This document shows positions 1 through 6,357 of a stretch of 7,743 nucleotides of DNA, piece by piece. The first letter of the stretch is position 1. The number at the start of each line of letters is the position of its first letter. The notes under the pieces are model-generated. The model saw nothing but the letters and a program-made list of their open reading frames with translations. It was not told where the DNA came from and ran no database searches. Made by a program: the position numbers and the translations under genes. This stretch comes from Bdellovibrio sp. (GTDB lineage: Bacteria; Bdellovibrionota; UBA1018). Location of the stretch: the NCBI GenBank assembly GCA_016213345.1, contig JACRAO010000026.1, positions 1-7,743 of the forward strand, in the 5' to 3' direction.

Positions 1-86
1 ACACAAGGTCAGAACCAAAAAAAATGAATTTAATAAAAATAAAAAATAAGAAGAAAAAAGAAATAAAAAAGAAAGGAAAAATAAAA

Positions 87-401
87 ATGCTAACAAATTT
101 TAGAACTTACCAACAGGCAATGAAGTTTTACAAAAGCGCTGAGAGGCTAAAACTAAAAGGAAACAAGAGGGATCAATTTGAACGGGCAATTCTAAGTATA
201 GTTTTAAATCTAAGTGAGGGTAGTGCAAAAAGTTCAGCCAAGGAAAGAGAGAAGTTTTATAGAATTTCACTTGGTTCACTTCGTGAAGTTCAGACTCTCT
301 TGGATTTATTTGGTACTCCAGAGTTGATTCATGAGGCTGATTGTTTAGGTGCTTCTTTGTATTGTCTTTGCCGAGGCTGTAGAAACAGTTACAGTAACTG
401 A
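87..401 (+). CDS. Four-helix-bundle protein, 23S rRNA intervening-sequence (IVS) type
   Basis: A 104-residue protein of the family first known from ORFs inside 23S rRNA intervening sequences, related to the Avd accessory proteins of diversity-generating retroelements. The family is small, helical and oligomeric; its cellular role is not established. Visible family motifs are FRTYQQAMKFY (residues 5-15), the core QFERAILSIVLNLSEG (30-45), FYRISLGSLREVQTLLDL (57-74) and the terminal LGASLYCL (87-94). ATG 87 is chosen because AAAGGA (72-77) lies 9 bases upstream and the motifs start at once. The in-frame ATG at 24 would only add a lysine-rich tail translated from A-rich leader. The last ten residues (CRGCRNSYSN) are unlike the helices. 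A +1 shift at CTT-T-GCC (366-372) would replace them with a Thr/Asp/Glu/Val tail ending at 480. The flanking sequence inside the window is not rRNA, so this copy looks stand-alone. Family assignment is confident; function is unknown. Confidence 0.85.
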   Translation: MLTNFRTYQQAMKFYKSAERLKLKGNKRDQFERAILSIVLNLSEGSAKSSAKEREKFYRISLGSLREVQTLLDLFGTPELIHEADCLGASLYCLCRGCRNSYSN

Positions 402-436
402 TACTGATACTGATTCTGAGACTGAGACAGTCACTG
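386..436. repeat. Degenerate hexanucleotide array with nested palindromes
   Basis: Eight consecutive 6-base units start at 386: CAGTTA, CAGTAA, CTGATA, CTGATA, CTGATT, CTGAGA, CTGAGA, CAGTCA, followed by CTGG. The array contains a palindrome with 7-base arms around one base (386-400), a GACTG-AGA-CAGTC hairpin (420-432), and CAGT-C-ACTG (428-436). The four-helix gene's stop codon (399-401) lies inside it. Because the period is six, the +1 frame reads it as two-residue repeats (TV, TD, SE, TE). I see no other array like it in the window. Confidence 0.7.
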
Positions 437-524
437 GTTTGATTACTCTGTGTTGTCAATCCAAAACTTCTGATTTTTAATTTGTAACGATTGTTCCGGA
501 GTACCAATTGTGGGTTTCGTAGTG

Positions 525-1268
525 CTAATGCTCCTTTGCGGGTGCACGATTTTCCACTTGCTTTATAAAAGGGAGATTTTTTAAATTTGGATGAGTCTTT
601 ACAAACATGGTTACCACTTGTTTTTGTTCTTCTAAATTGCCAAGCTCGCCTAAAGTTTTTATTTCAAAAATCCAAGGAGGTAAATATTCTTTCTCTATTT
701 CTCTGCTTTTTCTAAAAAGAGATAACGCTTCTGGTAATTTCTTTTCGTCAAAAAGCTTTTTACCATCTAAAAATAGTTTTTTTGAATCTGGTGTCTCAAA
801 CTCTATGTCTACTGGTTTTACTTTAAGAGCTTCGTCAAATTTTTGCTTAATTTCTACTTTTTTTAATTCTACAGTTTTAAGTGCAATAGCCCTTACGTCA
901 TTTTGATGGGCAAACTGATGGTCAAAATTAAGATCAAATTTTTTTCTCCAGTAACTTAATATTTTCTTTTCTCCTTCCTCCTTTGTTAGTAGTGGCTGCA
1001 ACTCTAGCTTTAATTTTTGACCAAGTTTTATTTTAAAAGGAGGCTGTAGTTGATTCCACTGAGCAATTTTTTTATACATCGAAGATTTGCCATACATAAA
1101 AAGAGCAATGGCACTCAGGTTTCTAGCTTCGACATTAACAATATGATAATAATATTTCTGACTTGTCACACTCGCTTCTGATACTAAAACAGAAACAAGA
1201 AAATAACAAAAGGCTAAGAAAATAATAATTTTCTTTTCAAAACATAAAAACACTAGGTTTATCCCCAA
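525..1268 (-). CDS. Exported LysM + TPR protein
   Basis: Numbering is from a TTG start at 1268; a GTG six codons in (1250) is the alternative. Only the TTG has a GGG (1281-1279) at plausible distance, so the exact start is uncertain. The N terminus is a signal peptide: EKK (11-13), a hydrophobic stretch of about 16 residues (14-29), and a likely cleavage near SEAS (30-33). Residues 40-89 form a divergent LysM module with the family pattern NLSAIALFMYG, then YKKIAQWNQL and IKLGQKLKLE, which usually binds glycan in peptidoglycan. A charged, probably helical linker (about 95-150) leads to TPR-like helices (163-230) containing KKLFDEKKLPEALSLFRKS. The protein is probably periplasmic, anchored to the wall by LysM and presenting a TPR surface to a partner. 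It converges on the four-helix gene and follows the etf operon on the same strand after 129 bases, apparently with its own promoter. Specific function unknown. Confidence 0.8.
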   Translation of the reverse strand: MGINLVFLCFEKKIIIFLAFCYFLVSVLVSEASVTSQKYYYHIVNVEARNLSAIALFMYGKSSMYKKIAQWNQLQPPFKIKLGQKLKLELQPLLTKEEGEKKILSYWRKKFDLNFDHQFAHQNDVRAIALKTVELKKVEIKQKFDEALKVKPVDIEFETPDSKKLFLDGKKLFDEKKLPEALSLFRKSREIEKEYLPPWIFEIKTLGELGNLEEQKQVVTMFVKTHPNLKNLPFIKQVENRAPAKEH

Positions 1269-1284
1269 CTTCTTTTCGCCCTAC

Positions 1285-1326
1285 TTTATATTATACCTGT
1301 TTTATATTATGCCTATTTTATATTAT
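1285..1326. repeat. Three 16-bp-period tandem repeats upstream of the LysM/TPR gene
   Basis: The 10-mer TTTATATTAT occurs exactly three times, at 1285-1294, 1301-1310 and 1317-1326. The copies are separated by the six-base spacers ACCTGT and GCCTAT, giving a strict 16-base period. On the minus strand each unit carries a -10-like hexamer region (TATAAT, CATAAT, then a weaker version). The array ends 17 bases before the TTG start of the LysM/TPR gene, placing it in that promoter. Confidence 0.75.
1290..1295 (-). promoter_or_regulatory. Candidate -10 element for the LysM/TPR gene
   Basis: The minus strand reads a perfect TATAAT at 1295-1290, 21 bases upstream of the TTG start. Transcription would begin near 1283, leaving a leader of about 15 bases. 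No good -35 hexamer is visible at 16-18 bases, so either an activator or an unusual promoter is implied, or the match is a by-product of the AT-rich repeats. Confidence 0.4.
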
Positions 1327-1331
1327 TAATT

Positions 1332-1384
1332 AAAAACAAATTAAGATCATTAGGTAATTTTTAGTGGGCTAATTTTGCCCATTA
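1332..1384 (-). terminator. Possible weak terminator after the dapB-etfD operon
   Basis: Just downstream of the etfD stop, the minus strand has an inverted repeat with 8-base arms (1384-1377 and 1369-1362, one A:C mismatch, 7-base loop, GGGC/GCCC core). It is followed by an all-A/T stem (1360-1355 with 1343-1338) and then GTTTTT (1337-1332). Neither is a textbook intrinsic terminator: the strong stem lacks a T-run and the T-run follows a weak stem. The GC-rich stem would pair slightly better on the plus strand, through a G:U pair. Confidence 0.35.
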
Positions 1385-1397
1385 GTTATATTGCCAA

Positions 1398-3371
1398 CTA
1401 ACTAGACCGATCGAGCAGCTCAGCAATATCTAAAACTTTTACTTTTTCTGCCATTTCTTTGGCTTTAACTCCGTCACTAAGCATTGTCATACAAAATGGA
1501 CAAGATGACGCCACTATACCTGCACCTGTTTTCAAAGCTTGCTCGGTTCGTGCAATGTTTACTCGTTTGCCTATTTTTTCTTCCATCCACATTCTGCCTC
1601 CACCAGCTCCACAACACATGCTCTCATCATGAGAACTTTGCATCTCAATAAGTCGAGCCGATGGGATCGCAGACAATACTGCTCTTGGTGCTTCGTAAAT
1701 ATTATTCCATCTGCCCAAATAACAACTATCATGAAATGTAATAGTTTCTTCTATGCTTTTAGAGGGCTTGATTTTCCCAGATCTAATAAGCTCTACAATA
1801 TATTCAGAGTGATGAATGACTTCATAATTGCCACCAAACACTTTGTATTCGTTCTTAAGAGTATTAAAACAATGCGGACAAGTTGTTACGATTTTTTTTA
1901 CTTTATATTTATTTAAGATTTCTATATTCTCTTTTGCTAGAGTTTGAAATAAATATTCATTCCCAATACGTCTTGCCGAGTCTCCTGTGCATTTTTCTTC
2001 ACACCCCAAAATGGCAAATTTAATTTCGGCTTTCTTGAGCAAACTTACAAAAGCCCTAACTACTTTTTTATTTCTTTCGTCATAAGATCCAGCACACCCT
2101 ACCCATAACAAAAAATCCACGTTCGAATCTTCGGCCATAGTCTTAATATTTAAGCCTTCTGCCCACTTGGCACGATCTTGCGAACTAAAAGCCCATGGAG
2201 TTGCATTTGTTTCCATGTTTTTAAAAACAGTTTGCACCTCTGTCGGAAACTTTGACTCCATCAAAACAAGGTTGCGTCTGATATCATAAATTTTGTTTGT
2301 CTGTTCTATAAACACAGGGCATGCAATTTCACATGCTCTACACGTGGTACAGGCCCAAATAACATCTTCTGTCACATTAGCATCAATCACAGGAGAAACT
2401 TCGGCATATTTCTTAGCTAAAATTTTTTCTTTATTTCTGTATAAATTTTCTTTTAGATCTAAAATAAGCAGTTTTGGGGACAATGGCTTTCCTGTATTCC
2501 AAGCAGGGCACACCTCTTGACAACGGCCACATTCAGTACATGAATAATAATCCAAGGCATCCTTCCAACTGAGATCCGATATTTTTGCAGCCCCGTATTG
2601 CGTAATTTTTTCGTTTTCAAAATTAATTGACTGCATTGGCTTTGATCGCCCAAGTGTTCTTAAAAAAGTATTTGGAGCAGCGGCAACAATATGCAGATGC
2701 TTGGACCTTGGGATATAAACTGCAAAACCTAAAACAATTAGCATGTGAGCCCATTTAAAAAACACACTGAAATCCATATTCATTTCAGGACTTAATCCTA
2801 AATTAGATAATAAAACCGAAGTATATAGCGCCACTGGCATTGCGCCTTGGAACCATGGAGTATGAGCCAAAATTGTAAACCCGTTCGTAAATAAAATAGC
2901 GACCATAAGTAAAGCGATAAAACTTAAGATTATGGTTGCGTCTTTGGACTTTCCTAATGCTTCAGGACGCAAAATGTAACGCCGATAAGCTGCGTAAAGA
3001 ACCGCTAGTAAAACACCAAAAGTAAAAATATCTTGTAAAAACACTAGAACCAAATAAGCCTTGTCTCCAATAAATTCGAAATTTGCAGTCTGATAAATAG
3101 TTGTTACAAATTGCTCTAGTGTTCCAAGTGAAATAATAATAAATCCCCAAAAAATAATGGCGTGCATTGCCCCGGCACTTTTTTTGCGTAAGACTGCTTT
3201 TTGTCCGAGTACATTTGTTACCGCAGTCCAAATTCTTGCTTTAATCTGATCAAGTGACGGGCCTATATTTTGGTGAGCAAGCATTAGTTTGTAGAGTATG
3301 AAAAAGCGATAAAAAGAATACCCAAAAACCAAGCTGGCAAGCGGTATAAAAACAAATGTTTGCCAAGTCAT
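1398..3371 (-). CDS. etfD: Membrane iron-sulfur ETF:quinone oxidoreductase (EtfD type)
   Basis: A 657-residue protein that probably takes electrons from the EtfBA flavoprotein and reduces membrane quinone, replacing the FAD-type ETF-QO. The N-terminal third is a NarI-like membrane domain with hydrophobic segments at about 5-30, 67-90, 105-129, 144-166, 178-192 and 203-220. His70, His170, His209 and His225/227 are candidate haem b ligands. Then come two 4Fe-4S motifs, CTECGRCQEVCP (Cys278, 281, 284, 288) and CTTCRACEIACP (Cys341, 344, 347, 351). Two CCG domains of the HdrD/GlpC type follow: the first uses Cys426, the variant CEEKCTG (457-463) and CPHC (498-501); the second has HDSC (547-550), CCGAGGG (586-592) and CPFC (624-627). 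All expected cysteines are present. ATG 3371 lies 8 bases after the etfA stop; its best Shine-Dalgarno (AAAGGA, 3392-3387) is 15 bases away, rather far. The position after etfBA supports EtfD over other HdrD-like reductases; the electron acceptor, probably menaquinone, is inferred. Confidence 0.88.
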   Translation of the reverse strand: MTWQTFVFIPLASLVFGYSFYRFFILYKLMLAHQNIGPSLDQIKARIWTAVTNVLGQKAVLRKKSAGAMHAIIFWGFIIISLGTLEQFVTTIYQTANFEFIGDKAYLVLVFLQDIFTFGVLLAVLYAAYRRYILRPEALGKSKDATIILSFIALLMVAILFTNGFTILAHTPWFQGAMPVALYTSVLLSNLGLSPEMNMDFSVFFKWAHMLIVLGFAVYIPRSKHLHIVAAAPNTFLRTLGRSKPMQSINFENEKITQYGAAKISDLSWKDALDYYSCTECGRCQEVCPAWNTGKPLSPKLLILDLKENLYRNKEKILAKKYAEVSPVIDANVTEDVIWACTTCRACEIACPVFIEQTNKIYDIRRNLVLMESKFPTEVQTVFKNMETNATPWAFSSQDRAKWAEGLNIKTMAEDSNVDFLLWVGCAGSYDERNKKVVRAFVSLLKKAEIKFAILGCEEKCTGDSARRIGNEYLFQTLAKENIEILNKYKVKKIVTTCPHCFNTLKNEYKVFGGNYEVIHHSEYIVELIRSGKIKPSKSIEETITFHDSCYLGRWNNIYEAPRAVLSAIPSARLIEMQSSHDESMCCGAGGGRMWMEEKIGKRVNIARTEQALKTGAGIVASSCPFCMTMLSDGVKAKEMAEKVKVLDIAELLDRSS

Positions 3372-3379
3372 GAATGCAC

Positions 3380-4363
3380 TTAGTGTTCCTTTATTTTTTT
3401 AAGTTCCTCTTTTAACAGAGGAACAACAGCAAAAAGATCTCCAATCACACCATAATCTGCTACTTGAAAAATTGGAGCCTCCGGATCTGTATTGATAGCA
3501 ACAATGCATTTAGACGTTCTCATGCCAGCCAAGTGCTGAATGGCTCCACTAATTCCACAGGCAATATAAAGAACAGGTGAGACAACTTTACCAGTCTGCC
3601 CCACTTGGTCACGATGAGCCCTGTAACCAGCATCCACCGCCGCTCTCGAAGCTCCAACAGCCGCTCCTAATACGTCTGCTAATTCTTCGATAATTTTAAA
3701 ATTTTCAGCACTTTTTAAGGATCTGCCTCCAGAAACCACAACGGGCGCCTCAGCTACATCTGGCCTCGCGCTATTGCCTTTGACGATTTCTATCACTTTC
3801 GTATTCAGGCCTGTAAATTGTATACTTATGGGTATGACCTTGGCTGTTTGTGCAGAAATTGGTTTAGGAGCTCCAATAGCATTTGGTCTTATAGTCGCCA
3901 ACCTTGGCCCTTGACCCAAAAACTCAACCTCCACTGTTGCTTTGCCAGCATAAACTGGCCTTCGAACTTTTAGATTTACCCCAGAAATTTGCGCCTGTGT
4001 ACAATCACTTGCCAGACCCACACCTAAACTTGCTGCAATCTTAGGCATAAAATCTCTTCCGGTTGGAGAGTGACTTGCTAATACGATATCTGGGGATGCT
4101 TGTTTAATGGCCTCTAAGACTCCTAAAGTATAACTTTCGGCAGAATAAAATTTTAAACTTGCATCCTGAATCAAATAAATACTTGTCGCGCCATATTGTT
4201 CTAATTCTTTTGTAAGCCCGGAAACACCATCTCCCAAAAGCACTGCGTAAGTTTCATTTGCCGATTGTGCAGGTGCGGATTGTGTAGCTAATCCTAAAAG
4301 TTCAAAAGTAGATTTTTTTAATTTTCCATCCCTTTGTTCTGCAATTACTAGTATTTTTCCCAT
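3380..4363 (-). CDS. etfA: Electron transfer flavoprotein, alpha subunit
   Basis: A 327-residue, full-length EtfA that binds the redox-active FAD and pairs with EtfB in the cytoplasm. The N-terminal alpha/beta domain (about 1-200) begins GKILVIAEQ. The C-terminal FAD domain has the family signature in order: GGRSLKS (212-218), SRAAVDAGY (239-247), QVGQTGK (253-259), GISGAIQHLAGM (270-281), NTDPEAPIFQVADYG (291-305) and GDLF (308-311). These follow the canonical mitochondrial/Paracoccus pattern, notably GQTGK and EAPIFQVADYG, rather than that of electron-bifurcating ETFs, so simple electron transfer is inferred. ATG 4363 sits 2 bases after the etfB stop and is preceded by a strong ribosome binding site. 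There is no extra N-terminal ferredoxin domain. Confidence 0.96.
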   Translation of the reverse strand: MGKILVIAEQRDGKLKKSTFELLGLATQSAPAQSANETYAVLLGDGVSGLTKELEQYGATSIYLIQDASLKFYSAESYTLGVLEAIKQASPDIVLASHSPTGRDFMPKIAASLGVGLASDCTQAQISGVNLKVRRPVYAGKATVEVEFLGQGPRLATIRPNAIGAPKPISAQTAKVIPISIQFTGLNTKVIEIVKGNSARPDVAEAPVVVSGGRSLKSAENFKIIEELADVLGAAVGASRAAVDAGYRAHRDQVGQTGKVVSPVLYIACGISGAIQHLAGMRTSKCIVAINTDPEAPIFQVADYGVIGDLFAVVPLLKEELKKIKEH

Positions 4364-4365
4364 AA

Positions 4366-5145
4366 TTAGATCACCTTTGCTTCTTCGTGTAAGAGTCTAG
4401 CCAATTCCTTTGCCTGCGCGGCAGGGTCTCCTGAAACTTTTTTGCCAGCTTGTTTCGGTGGAGGGAGTTCAAAATTTTTGAATTTTATCTTCTGATCTCC
4501 TTCACTAATACCTAAATCAGATGTTTTATATGTTTTAATTTCTTTTTTCTTTGCCTTCATAATGTTTGGCAAAGTTGCATAGCGGGGTTCATTGATGCCC
4601 TTTTGTGTTGCTATAATAGCTGGTAAAGCAGTTTCGACTATTTCGTATGCTCCACCCTCAATTTCTCGCTTACATTTGACAGACTGTGCTCCATATTCGA
4701 CATTTAGTACAACTGAAACATACGGAAGCCCCAAAAATCCAGCCAGAAGCTGACTCACTTGTGCTGAACCATCATCAATTGCTTCTTTGCCAGTAAAAAC
4801 AAGATCTACGCTGGCAGTTTCTTTTTTCGCCATAGCATTTGCCAAAGCTTTTGCAGTCATGTTGTTATCTGCGGTTTCTGGTATTTCGATATGAATTCCA
4901 GAATCAGCTCCCATGGCTAGTGCAGTTCGTATGCACTCAATCACTCTAGTGGGGCCTGCACTTACTACAATCACTGTGCTTCCTGCGTTTTTTTCTTTTA
5001 CTCTCAAGGCTTCTTCGACAGCGTATTCATCAAAAGGCGACATAACCCATTTGATGCCACTGGTATCAATCCATGTAAAATCTGGTTTGAGTTTTATTTT
5101 CGTTTCCGTATCCGGAACTTGCTTAATACACACATATATATTCAT
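4366..5145 (-). CDS. etfB: Electron transfer flavoprotein, beta subunit
   Basis: A 259-residue EtfB of normal length. It forms the ETF heterodimer and docks onto flavin dehydrogenases. Visible motifs are CIKQVPDTETKIKL (6-19), SPFDEYAVEEALR (36-48), the nucleotide-site segment TGKEAIDDGSAQ (118-129) and NEPRYATLPNIMKAKKK (185-201). The last is nearly identical to the recognition loop of human ETF-beta; Leu192 corresponds to human Leu195, which anchors acyl-CoA dehydrogenases, and Lys197/Lys200 to the human lysines that are methylated. AIDDG rather than the AIDGDTAQVGP pattern of bifurcating ETFs points to an AMP-binding, non-bifurcating protein (inference). ATG 5145 has GAGGA (5157-5153) 7 bases upstream and starts 21 bases after the dapL stop. 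The partner dehydrogenase is not in the window. Confidence 0.96.
   Translation of the reverse strand: MNIYVCIKQVPDTETKIKLKPDFTWIDTSGIKWVMSPFDEYAVEEALRVKEKNAGSTVIVVSAGPTRVIECIRTALAMGADSGIHIEIPETADNNMTAKALANAMAKKETASVDLVFTGKEAIDDGSAQVSQLLAGFLGLPYVSVVLNVEYGAQSVKCKREIEGGAYEIVETALPAIIATQKGINEPRYATLPNIMKAKKKEIKTYKTSDLGISEGDQKIKFKNFELPPPKQAGKKVSGDPAAQAKELARLLHEEAKVI
4369..4378 (-). promoter_or_regulatory. Strong ribosome binding site of etfA inside the end of etfB
   Basis: The minus strand reads AAAGGTGATC at 4378-4369, eight or more bases of which match the 16S anti-Shine-Dalgarno complement (AGGTGATC). It lies 5 bases from the etfA ATG and encodes the last etfB residues, with the etfB TAA (4368-4366) between. 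This arrangement favours tightly matched synthesis of the two subunits. Confidence 0.75.
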
Positions 5146-5166
5146 ACCGTGATCCTCACATCCCTT

Positions 5167-6357
5167 TTACACTGAATTTTTTAAAATTTCTGCAACTTGT
5201 TTCAAAGTTTCTTCGTTTGTACATATGGCAAACCTGACAAAGCCCTCCCCGGCCCTACCAAATCCACTCCCCGGTGTTGCAATAATCCCATGTTTTTTGA
5301 TCAGATTTAATACAAAATCATAAGATTTCGTTTTTGTGGGAATTTTTGTCCATAAATAAAACGTAGCTTTTGGAATTTGGACTTTTAAGCCTATTTCCTT
5401 TAATGCTGGTACTAAAATGTCTCTTCGTCTTTGATAAATGGCTCTTAATTCTGTACAAAATGGTTCTGCATTGTCTAATGCCACGGCACCAGCTTCTTGA
5501 CAGGCATTAAAGACTCCGGAGTCCATGTTCGTTTTTATTAGGGATAGGCCTTGTAAGATTTTTGCATTTCCTACTATAAAACCAACTCTCCAGCCGGTCA
5601 TATTGAAAGTTTTTGAGAGACTATGAAATTCACAGCCTATGTCTTTAGCGCCTGGGACTTCGAGAAAACTCGGTGGCTTTTCTCCATTAAACTTTTCTCC
5701 AGCAAAGTAAATTTCTGAATAAGCATTGTCATGACAGACCACAATCCCATATTTTTGAGCAAAAGAGACTAGTTCTTTAAAAAAACCAACACTTGCAATA
5801 GCTGAAGTAGGATTATTGGGATAGTTTAAAAATATGAGCTTAGTTTTTTTATTCTTTTGAACTAATTTCTTAAGTTCCCCAAAATCAGGTAAAAAGTCAT
5901 TTTCGGGTCGTAATTTAAAAAATAACGGTCGTCCACCGGCAAACCTAGTAGCAACAGAATATACCGGGTAGCCAGGATCAGGAACCAATACGTGATCTCC
6001 AGGATTGATAAATGCCAATGGTAGATGTGCAATCCCTTCTTTGGATCCAATTAGAGCCATAACTTCCTTTTCGTGATCTAAAGTAACTGCAAAACGTTTT
6101 AGATACCAATTTGCAATTGCTTTTCTAAACATGGGCAACCCCAAATACGGAGGATACTGATGATTTTCTGGTTTCTTTGCTGCTTCGTATAATGCTTCAA
6201 TAATAAATGCAGGAGTTGGCAAATCCGGATCGCCAATTCCTAACGATATAAGTTTTCGGCCTTTTTTAATTTCGTCTTGCTTAATTTGGTCAATACTAGC
6301 AAAAAGATAAGGTGGGATTTCTTTAACCCGCTTACTAAATAAAACTGTGTGTTTCAT
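5167..6357 (-). CDS. dapL: LL-diaminopimelate aminotransferase
   Basis: A 396-residue fold-type I PLP aminotransferase. DapL transfers an amino group from glutamate to tetrahydrodipicolinate, giving LL-2,6-diaminopimelate in one step and bypassing acylated intermediates. PLP-site residues in order are Asn182 in NYPNNPT (178-184), Asp210 and Tyr213 in HDNAYSE, Lys249 (Schiff base) in SLSKTFNMTGWR, Arg257 and C-terminal Arg375. The segments PPYLFASIDQIK (15-26), LGIGDPDLPTP (39-49), LIGSKEGIAHLPLAF (102-116) and EFHSLSKTFNMTGWR (243-257) resemble the archaeal/deltaproteobacterial DapL2 group more than AspC-type enzymes. The start overlaps the dapB stop by four bases (ATGA), with TAAGGA (6372-6367) nine bases upstream. 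Coupling to dapB strongly supports this substrate over a general aspartate or alanine aminotransferase, the main alternative. Confidence 0.87.
   Translation of the reverse strand: MKHTVLFSKRVKEIPPYLFASIDQIKQDEIKKGRKLISLGIGDPDLPTPAFIIEALYEAAKKPENHQYPPYLGLPMFRKAIANWYLKRFAVTLDHEKEVMALIGSKEGIAHLPLAFINPGDHVLVPDPGYPVYSVATRFAGGRPLFFKLRPENDFLPDFGELKKLVQKNKKTKLIFLNYPNNPTSAIASVGFFKELVSFAQKYGIVVCHDNAYSEIYFAGEKFNGEKPPSFLEVPGAKDIGCEFHSLSKTFNMTGWRVGFIVGNAKILQGLSLIKTNMDSGVFNACQEAGAVALDNAEPFCTELRAIYQRRRDILVPALKEIGLKVQIPKATFYLWTKIPTKTKSYDFVLNLIKKHGIIATPGSGFGRAGEGFVRFAICTNEETLKQVAEILKNSV

Noticed and set aside
24..86. Upstream ATG extending the four-helix protein by 21 residues
   Set aside because: It encodes almost only Lys, Ile and Asn from an A-rich leader and has no Shine-Dalgarno, while ATG 87 has AAAGGA at 9 bases and begins the conserved domain.
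1..453. Inverted repeat between positions 1-16 and 436-453 as element ends
   Set aside because: Only scattered bases pair (GGTT, TGA, TGTGT) and unequal gaps are needed; this is within chance for such AT-rich sequence.
100..507. Minus-strand open frame of 135 codons opposite the four-helix gene
   Set aside because: No recognisable domain, and the opposite strand carries strong family motifs; it is a shadow of that gene.
481..524. Bidirectional terminator between the convergent four-helix and LysM/TPR genes
   Set aside because: TCCGGA and CAATTG are short palindromes with no long stem or T-run; nothing resembling an intrinsic terminator.
607..906. Plus-strand frame of 99 codons opposite the LysM/TPR gene
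   Set aside because: Ser/Phe-rich antisense translation of Lys/Glu-rich coding sequence, with no motif.
1539..1916. Plus-strand open frame of 125 codons inside etfD
   Set aside because: Lies antisense to conserved CCG-domain coding sequence, has no family features and no ribosome binding site.
2293..3231. Several short open frames on both strands within etfD (about 64-89 codons)
   Set aside because: All overlap the iron-sulfur and membrane domains of etfD and show only translated echoes of it.
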